Below the pieces are notes generated by a model. It did no database searches, was not told the origin of the DNA, and saw only the letters and a list, made by a program, of their open reading frames with translations. 64,000 bases of DNA from Strongyloides papillosus (lineage: Eukaryota; Nematoda; Chromadorea; Rhabditida; Strongyloididae), in assembly GCA_005656395.1 (NCBI GenBank), contig SRSI01000038.1, positions 1,178,001-1,242,000 on the forward strand, read 5' to 3'. Within the stretch, counting starts at the first letter, position 1; every line of letters begins with the position of its first letter. Positions 1 through 11,200 of the stretch are shown piece by piece. The position numbers and the translations under genes were made by a program.

Positions 1-1208
1 TAAGATTTGCATGTTTTAATTCATTTAAATCCAATGTTTTTGCTATAGCATGAAGATCAGAATGTTCACTTGGATTGACACTAGTTAATTTAGACATTCT
101 ATTACACATGATAAAAATTCCACAGCTGGTATGCTTTCGTACATTAGCGAATTTTATTCCAATTAAATTTCTAATTGTAAAGTCATAATATGCTAACTCC
201 CCATAGATATACACAGGCATAGTACTTTTACCATCTGATATAAAAATGACTCTTCTAGTCGTTAGATTTTTATTAGAATCGGCTGGTTGTGTTCCTATCT
301 CTTCAATTTTTGTGATGATTCCAACAGCATTTGCTTGATCATTTTCAGCACGTTCAGATATTAAGTCTATAGTTTCCATTACAATATAAGAGCTTGGAAA
401 TGCAAATTTTTTTGTTGTTGGTACAAAATGAACTGTATCGAATGTAAGGACCAGTCCTGCATCAAATGATGTAAAATTTTTGTAGTTGTTCTTAGAGTTA
501 GAAGCTAATTTAGCGCCTACCAGTTTCAACGTATAATAATGTCCTACTTCTATATTCTTATAAACGTTGTTTGTTGGATTAACATTATAGGCTATACAGT
601 TCATTATAGCACCATCACGATCTCCAATAAGTATATTGAAAGCACCTTTTTTTGAATTGGATTGATCATTGTCATTAGGTTCTACTTTTAAAAGAATTAG
701 AATATTAGTTGTACATGAAATATTCGTTTGCATGTTAAAAATTTCTTTTAGTTTTTTTTCTCCAGCCTCGGGTTTGTATGCTTCATTAATTACTGGAGTT
801 ATATCAGTATTGATGACTTCTAATTCTTCTTTAAATAAAGGAAAGTCCGTACCGCATTGAACGTTATAATCGAAGATCTCAAGTTCTTTATGAAATTTAT
901 TTGTGTGAAAGTCATATCTTATACATGTTTTGATATTTGTAACTTTTATATAAACTTTTCTGTATTTGATCATTTCACATAAAAATACATCGGAAATTTT
1001 TTTGATTTTTGTTCTTAGCAGTTTTGAATGGCCATCGGTAGATTCAAAACCATTATTTAAGTCATGTCCAATCTAAGAATTTATATTTATCTTAAAATGA
1101 TTATAAAAAACTTGCTTTTATAAGAAGAGGATAGTTGTTGACATTATTATCCAGGTTTTCAACAGCATTTTTAAGAAAATTAACAAGTCCATTAGCTGCA
1201 GTGGACAT
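1..1208 (-). CDS. Replication protein A large subunit (RPA1)-like, 3' end outside window
   Basis: An open frame runs leftward off the window edge. The start ATG is at 1208-1206. Exon 1 is 1116-1208 (31 codons). A 43-bp intron (1073-1115) has a GC donor (GCAAGT) and ends TTAG; using it keeps the frame open through exon 2 (1-1072). In order, the protein shows an RPA70N-like region with the SDG-type motif as STDGHSK, a DBD-A-like OB fold around the phrase INILIGD-type strand at about 600-620 (read GAFNILIGDRDGA), and a DBD-B-like OB fold with FAFPSSY, a DVLG-type strand (NAVGIITKI) and TTRRVIFISDG. In the RPA family these folds bind single-stranded DNA in replication and repair. The zinc-binding C-terminal domain would lie beyond position 1. 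It is divergent, so an RPA-like gene carried by a mobile element cannot be excluded. Confidence 0.75.
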
Positions 1209-3189
1209 GGTTGATAGTTAACAGTATGGTCAAGTCAAATATAAACTACAATTAAAGAGTAAATAAATTAAAAAGGTTGTATAAGTTATCTAAGATAATT
1301 GATAAATTTATATGTGTTTATATTATATAAATAGAAAGAATTTTATTATTTATATGATAAAATAAGATACTTTTTTAAGGAATATATAATGAATAAAAAC
1401 ATGAAAATAGTAATATTGTTTTGTATTACATTTTACATATATCTATTTAAACATATAAATCTATCATCTCTGGAACTTTCTATACCTTTTTTAGAATAAA
1501 AAAGTATAGCTTTTCTGAATAATTTGAAATTATAGAAAAAGGAATTATTTCAATTCAAAACTATAGAAAATTCCAGAAGAAACAGATTTATTAATGCAGA
1601 GTTTTTCTAATATTAAAACATTACTTTATGTAAAAAAAATAGTTATTTTGTTATGTTGGTAATCAGTTAAGTCAATTGTTTGATAGATTAATAGACTGTT
1701 AGATCAATCACTTATTAGATCAACAGTTTGTTAATTCGATTACTTGTTAGATTAATGGTTTGCTAAAGTAATCATCAATATTAATAGTATACTAATCTAA
1801 CAATTACAATTTTTAGAATTTAGTCTAATATCCATGTTAAACTAAAATAAGAGATAAATATAAAAACGTTGAAATTTGTTATTATTAATACATATCAAAT
1901 ATAATTTATAATGACAAAAAATTCCTTTTACTTACATCTATAAAAATCATATTTCTTTTACTAATATTACAAATAAAAAAGAAATATCGTAATAAAACAA
2001 AATAGATGTATATATACGTATGTTTAAAATTAATTAATTATTCTAGCCTTTTAAACTACTAGATATTTTGGGAATCAAGAAATGAGATTTCTAACTTTAG
2101 GTAAAACAATCAGAGAAAAGAAAAAGATTATGCCTTTTCAATATCATGATATTATTAAATATTTCTTAAAAATGGTGCCTATTTTGTGTCAAATAAAGTC
2201 TTAAATAATAAAGAATATAATATATATAAAAAAGATTATGAATTTTTTTATTCTGTATCTATTCTGTAATATTGCTTTTATTCATCTTTTTTAGTTGTCA
2301 ATTGTTAAAATATATATCGGGTTATAGCATGTTGTTCAATATTTCTAATTTCTATTTCTAAAACAGTTTAATGATGAAGAATAATATGAATTTATATAGG
2401 TTTTATTTCTGTTTTTGTATTGATGAATATTGGTATAAAGGGAGATAAAGATCAAGTAATGCCTTTTGATGGTATATGTAAAATTCTTAATTTTTATGTA
2501 TTATTTGAAGGAAATATTTGATTTTGTAAGTTAATTAACTTTCTAAAGCAAATATGAGGTTGTAAAAGTAGGTAGAAATTCATATAAAATTATTTTTATA
2601 TTTTAACCTTTCTAGAATATTAAATGTTAATCTTTTTAACCGAGTGAATTTTGGTTGTCTTTCTTGAGATAATGGATTCTATAAAGCAATAAGTGAAAAA
2701 CTTAATAATGTTAAGAACATTTTAGGATCACTACAGATTAATGAAAGTGTAGAAACTTTGTTTTGTATTGAGTGTAAGAAAATTTGATAATAACAGAAGT
2801 ATTTCAGATTCGTTACAATTGGGTGGTTGTACAGAAACTGCGGTTTTTAATATGTATGAAGAATCTAGTAATACTAGGAATACTTCAGAATTACTACAGA
2901 TACAGGAACTTTGTTCTATTATGTATGTATATAAAAATAAATTTATTGTAATAGATAAGATCATCTGTGATATTTTGATTTTTTTTCAAATAAATTGTGT
3001 TGTTTTTAAAAATGTATTTATTTATATCGTAATTTGCATTTATAAATATTTCAATATACAACATTTTATATAAGTTAGAGTGCACTTTTCTACAATTTTA
3101 GGTTGTGAGATCGATATATATTAAACGTTAAGAATAGTATTGTAAATGAGAATACTATTCAATACAGATTTTTGTTAAAGGCTTCCCTG
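1209..3189. other. Non-coding AT-rich stretch
   Basis: No gene, tRNA or repeat pair is visible. Around 2640-2960 the base composition is slightly richer and short open stretches occur on the + strand, but they are broken by stops and resemble no family I know. At most this is a decayed coding fragment. Confidence 0.5.
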
Positions 3190-4048
3190 TGACTTTACCA
3201 CCGGGAAGAGTCATAACAACAACAAAATATTTACTGTTTGTAACTATATAAAATCATATCTATTAAAGCATTTTTTCTTAACAGAAAGCTTCGCTTTCCT
3301 GGATGCAGTGAATTTTGTCTGCCTTTACCCAAAATTATCAAATGCCCAACACCGGGGGGGAAATAGATCCATCTTATACAAAATTCAGCCCCCCGTCATG
3401 TAAAACTTTTTATATTGTCGTTTTAATAATACTCAATTATGTAAATAAATTAGAAAATAATATCTACAACAAAATAATACATAGGTAGACAATTATACAA
3501 CATTATAGTTTGATAATGCTGTATAAAAAAAACTACTTTTTTTGTCAATTATATTTATTATAAGAGCAAAACTTTTTTGAAATAGTTAATTAAATATTAA
3601 AGAGAAATTTTTATAAGAAATTTAATTATTGACTTTTGTCAGAAAAAAAGGTTAGATTACATATTATTTCTTAATAATATATTTTAATTCTTAATTTATT
3701 ACTAAGGTGAAAAAAAGGTTAGATTACATATTATTTCTTAATAATATATTTTAATTCTCAATTTATTACTAAGGTTTTTCGATTATATTTTTCTAAATTT
3801 TCCCTTATGATTAAACGTATTTTAAGTTTCTCAGTTATACAACGGGGGGCTGAATTTTGTATAAGATGGATCTATTTCCCCCCCGGTGTTGGGCATTTGA
3901 TAATTTTGGGTAAAGGCAGACAAAATTCACTGCATCCAGGAAAGCGAAGCTTTCTGTTAAGAAAAAATGCTTTAATAGATATGATTTTATATAGTTACAA
4001 ACAGTAAATATTTTGTTGTTGTTATGACTCTTCCCGGTGGTAAAGTCA
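3190..4048. mobile_element. Non-autonomous DNA element with 207-bp terminal inverted repeats
   Basis: Positions 3190-3396 and 3842-4048 are near-perfect inverted copies, each starting TGACTTTACCACC at the outer end. The roughly 445-bp interior is non-coding and holds a tandem repeat of about 65 bp (3647-3710 and 3714-3775). The outermost 24 bases form an imperfect palindrome by themselves. The open frame at 3807-4007 lies inside the repeat and is a by-product. No target-site duplication is obvious, so the superfamily is unassigned. The right end is 25 bp from the 3' end of tRNA-Arg(TCG). Long inverted repeats with a non-coding interior are typical of a MITE-like element mobilised by a transposase encoded elsewhere. 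Confidence 0.85.
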
Positions 4049-4073
4049 TTCTAGGAGATTTTAAAACATTCTA

Positions 4074-4146
4074 CGATCTTGACAGGACTCGAACCTGCAA
4101 TCTTCTGCTCCGAAGGCAGACGCGTTAGCCATTACGCTACAAGATC
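4074..4146 (-). tRNA. tRNA-Arg(TCG)
   Basis: 73-nt cloverleaf on the minus strand with acceptor GATCTTG/CAAGATC and discriminator G. The anticodon loop CTTCGGA is closed by TCTGC/GCAGA, and the T-loop is TTCGAGT. No intron is present. Confidence 0.95.
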
Positions 4147-4550
4147 GGACGCCCAGGACCGTATTTAGTTAGCCACTGAGCAACAATATATGTTACTAGT
4201 TGTAAAATCTATAGAATATCACAATTAATCATTACATATTACTTTAATATATATAAGATTTTACAAAACATTTGTTAACATAAACAACAATTAGTAATTT
4301 TTATATATTACAAAAAAATTTTGTTAGTTTAACAATTCTTTTTACATTATTTTTTGTCATATTTTGCGCTTTTAAAGTTATTTCTTAAAATTTTTAATGT
4401 ATATTGTACATTCACGATAATATTTCTACACAATATCATTTTTTCTTCTTTGTTAACCATTTTTGTATAGTTTTATATTTATTGCATATAAAAAAGAATG
4501 TTATTAATAATACATTAAGTGAGATATATTTATTATATAAAGGTGTCTTC

Positions 4551-4931
4551 CCATTATATCCCATTCTCAGAATGTCCTCTTTTTGGAAAAATGTTTGTCT
4601 AAATTTCATAATAACGAAAATCATCGTCAAATTGTTATTTAGAGCCATTATTTTTGTGCAGCATTTGTTTAAGTGGATTTTTAAGATTTTTTTTCGAAAA
4701 AAATGAACAATACTTTTATTAATTTATCAATAAAGTTGTGCCATGTCCTCCCTTTGTTTAGCACTGCCATAATCTAGCCCTCGTATAGGGGATGAATAAA
4801 AACATTCTACAAATTATTTATTTATTTTTAATAAGTTCGTCGCCGTTATTCCGAACTATCTCCGAATATACTTCACAAAATAAAAAAACATTTTTCTAAA
4901 AAGGCGACATTCTGGAAATGGGATATAATGG
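4551..4931. mobile_element. Short MITE-like inverted-repeat element
   Basis: About 55 bp at each end are imperfect inverted copies, starting CCATTATATCCCATT on the left and ending in its complement on the right, followed by AGAATGTC and a T-rich tract. The interior is non-coding. A stretch inside it (4755-4790, around TTTGTTTAGCACTGCC) recurs inverted near 49174-49190. The superfamily is unknown. Confidence 0.55.
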
Positions 4932-5473
4932 TCCGTAACTTAAAAAAATTAGTAAAATTGATGGGATATAATTTAAAGTTTTATTATGTAGATAAAATAA
5001 AAGAACTCTTTTAATTGGGAATTACATACATTTTAATATATGAGGATAAAATTTCCTAAATATACAAATGTTAAAACGATTATCTTATATATTTTATTTT
5101 TTCATTTAAAACGATAAACAACCAAATATATTAGATTATTAATCATATAACTTTGTTTTGGATATGTAGAATTGAAAATATAAAATAATTTACCAAGATC
5201 TTTTAAAAATAATAATTTTAATTAAATAACTGAGATTAAAGTTAATTTAGTCAGTCCATTGTATTGTTTATTTTTCATTCAATTGATAAAATAATAATTT
5301 CATACTTCTTTAAATTGTTTTATAAAAAAGAAAACAACGTTTTTTATAAATTATCTTGATCAAGTATTAACTTTTAAATTTTATTTTGTAATAATCTGAC
5401 TGTTTTTTTATTATTATAAGTACTCTTAAACTTGAGAAAGTTTGGTAGCTAATAAGGTATGTCGCAGCCCTCG
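4932..5473. other. Intergenic, nothing recognised
   Basis: AT-rich sequence without a gene, ending just upstream of tRNA-His. The preceding 4147-4550 interval is likewise empty. Confidence 0.6.
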
Positions 5474-5545
5474 GCCTATTTAGTATAGTGGTTAGTACTC
5501 CACGTTGTGGCCGTGGTGACGTAGGTTCGATTCCTGCAATAGGCA
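5474..5545 (+). tRNA. tRNA-His(GTG)
   Basis: 72-nt cloverleaf with acceptor GCCTATT/AATAGGC and discriminator A. The anticodon loop TTGTGGC is closed by CCACG/CGTGG. A T run follows, as expected for a Pol III terminator. Confidence 0.95.
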
Positions 5546-6546
5546 TTCCTTTTGTAAAAATATATGGTAGAAATTATATTGTATGATACAGTTTTCCTTT
5601 TTAATTCTATTATGCATACAACTTGTATATAAAAAAATCAGAATAATAATTATCAAGACATTTTTTTAGATGTCTAAATATTTATGTAGAAAATTATAGT
5701 TAAAAAGAAAGTAATTTATCTGAATTACAATTATATCTACAAAAAAATTTAGTAATTATATTGCGAACAACAAATAAATTTAATTTATTTTTAAACTAAA
5801 GAAAAAACCATATTCGCCATTTAAAGTTTATTCTATTATACAAAAAGTTGTTTTTAAAATGTATAAAGCTATATACTATTAGTATGAAGCAATCGACACA
5901 ATAAATTTACTACTTATTTACATAAATTCTAAAAATTGAAAGAAACAGATTAAAAATGACTTTATAATAATAAAAAATAGTAAAACACTCTTTATTTAAA
6001 AATAACAGAAATTTAACGGTATTTTTACAAAACAAAGGTAAAACATATTTATCTCTAAAAATCGTTTCTTAAATGCAGCTTTATTATGTTGTATTTCTTT
6101 ACATCTATTTACTTTATCAATACAACATAAAACATCCACTACAAAACTTTTAACAAACTTAATTTGAATATTATGACTCTTTTTGGTAGTAAAGTCATAA
6201 ACTAGTTAAATTAATAAAATAATATAGTATGGGTGTAATAGTGGACACATTTCTCTTGCACGAAAGTGTTCTGTATGTTAGAAAAATAAATTACTATTTT
6301 TTCATTTAAGTATAGTAGCATTTTAACAATATTCTTTTTTTATAATTACTATGCTTTTTTGTGACTTCATACTTATACGAAGTAACGTTTAAACACGGTT
6401 CCAACATTACTTAAAACATAATATTCTTCTAAATTTTTGTTAAACTGTGTATTTTAAGAAAATGCATCTACTCTTCAGACTAAATCTAAATAATTTACAA
6501 ATTTGTGAACTTATCTAGAAATACTTTTTTTTACAAAAGTGTAATT
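5546..6546. other. Intergenic with one repeat end
   Basis: No gene is visible. The only recognisable item is a 27-bp remnant at 6171-6197. Confidence 0.6.
6171..6197. repeat. Solitary end of the 3190-4048 element family
   Basis: The stretch reads TTATGACTC followed after a short gap by GGTAGTAAAGTCA. It matches the right terminus of the 859-bp element (4022-4048) with a few substitutions. No second end lies nearby. Confidence 0.6.
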
Positions 6547-6628
6547 CGTTTGGGACGAGATTCGAACTCGCGCGGGCAAAGCCCAACGGCTTAGCAGGCC
6601 GGCCCCTTAACCACTCGGGCACCCAAAC
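6547..6628 (-). tRNA. tRNA-Ser(GCT)
   Basis: 82-nt type II cloverleaf with acceptor GTTTGGG/CCCAAAC, anticodon loop CTGCTAA and a long variable arm TGGGCTTTGCCCG. The discriminator is G, as in serine tRNAs. Confidence 0.95.
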
Positions 6629-7006
6629 ACGTTCCGGCCATCCTTTATTTTTTCCACTAAGGGTTTACTACATATATTTTTTTAAGTTATATAATCACTA
6701 AAAACGATTTATAAATATTAAATTAACCAGCTGTTTTGTTATTCTTAAAAAATGTAAATAGAAAAATTCAACTTTTGAAATAATTATAAAATTTTTTTAA
6801 AAGTAAAAATATATTATTAGTTAAATATTGTTTTATTCTATTTATAATATAAATTTAAAATCATACGTATCTTAATTTTTTAATTTAAAACAGTAGAGAA
6901 AAATAATGGTAAAATATTATTGTTACATAAAATTTTAAAAATTATTACTAAATAAAAACGTTTTAAAAATGTTTTATTAGAAAATGTAAAAACTGTCAAA
7001 AAGTAT
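6629..7006. other. Intergenic, nothing recognised
   Basis: AT-rich spacer between two minus-strand tRNA genes. No open frame or repeat pair is seen. Confidence 0.6.
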
Positions 7007-7127
7007 TGACGGAAGTGGGATTTGAACCCACGCCTCGATAACGAGATCAGAATACTCAGTGGCGATGTAGAACCTACATAAGTTATGTACTTGAGTCTGA
7101 CGCCTTAGACCACTCGGCCATTCCGCC
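7007..7127 (-). tRNA. tRNA-Leu(CAA) with a 37-nt intron
   Basis: Type II cloverleaf with acceptor GGCGGAA/TTCCGTC and discriminator A. The anticodon stem is TCAGA/TCTGA. The loop is interrupted after CTCAAG by an intron at 7053-7089, the canonical position after nucleotide 37. Leu(CAA) genes carry such introns in many eukaryotes. Confidence 0.93.
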
Positions 7128-8040
7128 TGTTGGAAAGGACATCTACTTCTCTACAATTAAAATTATGTTTTAGAGAAATCATCAAATAAGTGCATATATG
7201 ACGACTTTTATACAACTAAGTTTAATATTCTATAGCAATGTTGAATACAATTATTTTTGACAGTTTAAATAAAAAATAAAATAGTAAAACATTTTTTATT
7301 AAATTTATATTAACTTAATAATATAAATACACACAGAGAAATTTACACAAAAAATCATCCTCAATTTTTAATTTTCGTCCCTAGACTTAATTTTTCGTCC
7401 CGAGCATATAATTTTCTATCTTAAACGCAAAATTCGACAGTTATATTTATTATTGTCGCTTACGATATATTTTGTAATATTTATTTGAAATTATGGTTTT
7501 TTTAAATATATTAAAAGAATTTATATATGAAATTTGATAAAAGATAGATATTTAACAAACAGCAGCTCGCTTCACTCGTTCCACTTGAACAAGCTATTTG
7601 CCTTCTTTTCAATTACAAAAAAAATGTATCAAAAAAACTTAAAAATCTTTTGTTTCACGATAATGTTGTTGTAAATTATCAATTAACATTTTATTTTTAT
7701 GATGTTTTATAATATTAATGATTAGTATTAAAATATTACATAAGTTATGAATGTTAAAAAAGTATATATATTCTTTAAAAATTGTTTTATTATATATTCT
7801 AAATATTTTAAAACAGTTTGATATTTGAATAGCTTTTCTTAAATTTTTAATAATGAAATAGTAAAATAAAAAGAGTACTTAAATTAAACTTCTAATTAGT
7901 ACAAAAGGTTAGGTTTATATTATTAAATATGATTGAAATTCAAAGTATAGATTAGTTTTCACTTTCATTTTTTTTAAACATTAGTAATGTTTGAAAATTG
8001 ACATATAAAGCCACGTATATTAAGATAGATAAAAGTTTTA
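7128..8040. other. Intergenic with a dispersed repeat
   Basis: No gene is visible. About 7230-7365 contains CACACAGAGAAATTTACAC, which recurs in inverted orientation near 13231-13256. Confidence 0.5.
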
Positions 8041-8045
8041 ATATC

Positions 8046-8229
8046 TGCAATAATTTGAGATAATTATTTATTTATATATAAAACTAAAAATATACAATAA
8101 AGAATAAAAAAAGGTAACTTATCCAACAGTAGTTGGTTTAAACTTAAGTTATCTTACAAATCCATGTATATATATATAGAATATACATAGCTATATCAAT
8201 CAATCACTATGTATTATATATATATAGCA
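8046..8229 (-). repeat. 3' LTR of the 8.0-12.9 kb element
   Basis: 184 bp with TG and CA ends, abutting duplication ATATC at 8041-8045. It contains an AATAAAGAATAAAAAAA stretch on the + strand and a TATATATATAGA tract. Confidence 0.93.
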
Positions 8230-8278
8230 TCAGGGCACAGTACAATAAAAATAAATGAAATAAAAAAATTACTGTTAA

Positions 8279-11200
8279 TTATAATTTAGATAAAAAATGT
8301 AGGTATTTTTCATTTGATATCCCTTTTTTCATACCTTTAGCTAGTAGATCTACCTCATTATGAGTTTTAGCTTTATGTCCCATTATATGCTTCACATTGA
8401 CATTTCCTATCTTTTTAATAAGCTTTGAAATTGTACACCAAGTTTTATAATGTGGAGTTTTCTGCTTGTTTACCGGTTTTACCCAATTAATGTAAGACTG
8501 ATCCTCAATTGCGTTTATAATGTAACTACAATCACTTATAAGAGTGATATCGGGCACTTTCTCCTCTGAAGCAATCAACAATGCCATACAAGCTGCCATA
8601 CATTCTGCTCGAGGAGCTGTACAAATTCCTTTCATAAAATTGGTATATCCTACAGAAATTTCCTGACCATTTAACATTCCTTGTACTCCAATTCCTCTCG
8701 TACACTGAACTTTTGGATCATTTGATGCTGAGCCATCAACCAATAAGTAGTTAGGATGATCTTGTATAAATTTCTGCAGCTCCTCCTCATTTTTTAAAGA
8801 ATTTAAAGTAAAAGATTCAGAAGATTCTGATGTAGGTGAATTAATAGATAAATTGAGTAGTGAATTTGAAAGGTCATCTATTTCAGCGTCATCAATCGAA
8901 AATAATTTTTCCAAACTCGAACCCATATCATCTATATTATCAATACTAGTATTATTACTAGATGGAATAATAAAATCATTGGCAATTAGCATCTGTTCTC
9001 CACCTTCCGACTTAATCAAAGATATAGCTTTTCCATAACTTCCAATCTTGGTACCTTTTGAGAGAAATGATGATAATGGTCCTTTTCGCTTATAGTATAC
9101 TGTTGTGGGGTGGTGGTAGTTGAGTGTTGGTGTCAGAATAGTTTTTATAGTGTCATTGACAAAATATTTTTGAGCAGGAGTGACGAATGTTTTTCCTTTC
9201 TCATCAACCGTAATAGATGGCATATGATTCAATGAATTTACAGCCCACGTTATCCTATCTGCTTTAGGAATACCAATAGTTTTAGCTTTTGCCAGCTTCT
9301 TCTTTATAGACTTAATTCTTCCTTCAACTTTCCCATTTGAAGATGGATGATAAATTGGAGTTTTCCAATGCTGGGTACTGGTTGCGCTTACTTTGTCGTT
9401 AAGTATTAATGGGATATTTTGTTTATTAAAAAAATCTTCCAGCTCTCCTGCAGAAAGGGAAATTTCACCATCTGATATGATTAGTCCAAACGGAAATTCA
9501 GAGAAAATTCTTGAAAAAAAATCAATGATAACATCACTTTTCTTACTTGTCAATTTTTGTACATAAGTAAAATTTGAGTAATGATCAATAAATAATATGT
9601 ATGTTTGTTTATCCCAAAAGAAGAGATCGAAAGATCCAATTTCACGTGGTCTACCAGGTTTGGTCCAAGCAATAGGTCTTGATTTTTTTAAATCTCTTGT
9701 AGTCATACAAGCATCACAGTTACTAACTATATTCTTAACAATGCTAGCTAAATTATTACATTTGTACTTGTTTGAAATCAATTTCTGCAATACAGATTCA
9801 CCTGAATGTGTGTTATTGTGAATTTTCTTTGCCAATGTTTGCAAAAGGTCTGAAGAAATTATAGGTTTAAGGCCATCACAAATAATACCATTAATTATGT
9901 TTATGTTTTTCATGTTCTTATTATCATTTTCATTTATATGCCCTGCCTCACCAATATCATTTTCTAAGAACTTTCTAACATCAGTTAACCTGGGATTGTT
10001 CATCTGATCATTGATAATAACCTCATTAGAAATAACATCTGTTGGATTTGTAGAAATTTCATAGTTTAGTAATCTCATAGATTTTATTTGAATTTTATCT
10101 GTTGATATGTTAAAATCTATCTTAATTGGCTTAGGGTGAAAATTAATACTTATATTAGAGGCTATAATTGATCCAATTAGTCTTTGAATTCTAGAACTTT
10201 CTTTGATCATATCATCCAAATGAGCTGTTAGAAGAGAAAATGTCAATTTTGTTCTAGTTATAATTTTAATTTCTCTTGACCGAATAATGTATTGTTCTGT
10301 TTTTATAATTGTTGATAACGATAGTAGTTCTTTTTCAACATATGAATATCTTTCTTCAATATCAGAAAGTTTCCTCATTAAAACCGATACAATTTTCTTT
10401 TCTTTATTTTTAAAATCATTATCTAATGTGAAATAAATGTGAGCATGCATACACCCGTCTGTTGGAAGATATTCAATAAATAGTAAATTGTCTTCTGGTG
10501 GACAAACGAATTGCAGATAATTATTACAATTATTTTTCAAGTTATTCCATGCTTCTTCCTTCTCATCAGACCATGAATATGGTTCAGAAGATTTTGGTTG
10601 AAGTACAGATAAAAATTGTGAAAAGTTAACTATGTGTTGAGATATGTAACCAAATTTACCTAATACACTTTTAGCCATCTTTGCCGTTAATGGTTTAGGG
10701 AGATTTGTAAGTTCTTCATGTCTCTTACGATCAACTCTAATACCAGATCCGTCTATATGAAATCCAAGGAAGTTTATTTCTTCAACACCCCACTCGGACT
10801 TAAGGAGATTAAGCTTCAATGAATTTTCCGAACACATTTTTATAAACCGACAAATTTTTTCTTCTAGTATTGCTACATCTTTTCTACTAGACCCAATGAC
10901 AGAATCATCTACGAATAAAACAAAATCATTCAAATCATATTCTCTGAATAAACGTTCCATCTCCTTAACATATAATGAAGTTGAAACTTTATATCCAAAG
11001 TTTAAAACATTTGATTTGTAATAACCATATTGCGTAGCAAACGTTTGAATATAACTAGTGCCATCGTCTACCTGTAAACTTTTAAAAGCAGCAGTGAAAT
11101 CAAATTTATAGAATATTTCCCAACCTGCCATCTTAACTTTCATTTCTTGAATACTAGGAAGTGTGATTGTAATCGGTTGTATAACCTTATTCACATCAGT

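Noticed and set aside
2768..3073. 101-codon + strand frame in the left intergenic region
   Set aside because: No family resemblance, no good upstream context and a low-complexity second half.
3807..4007. 66-codon frame within the 859-bp element
   Set aside because: It lies in the inverted arm, so it exists only because that repeat is GC-richer.
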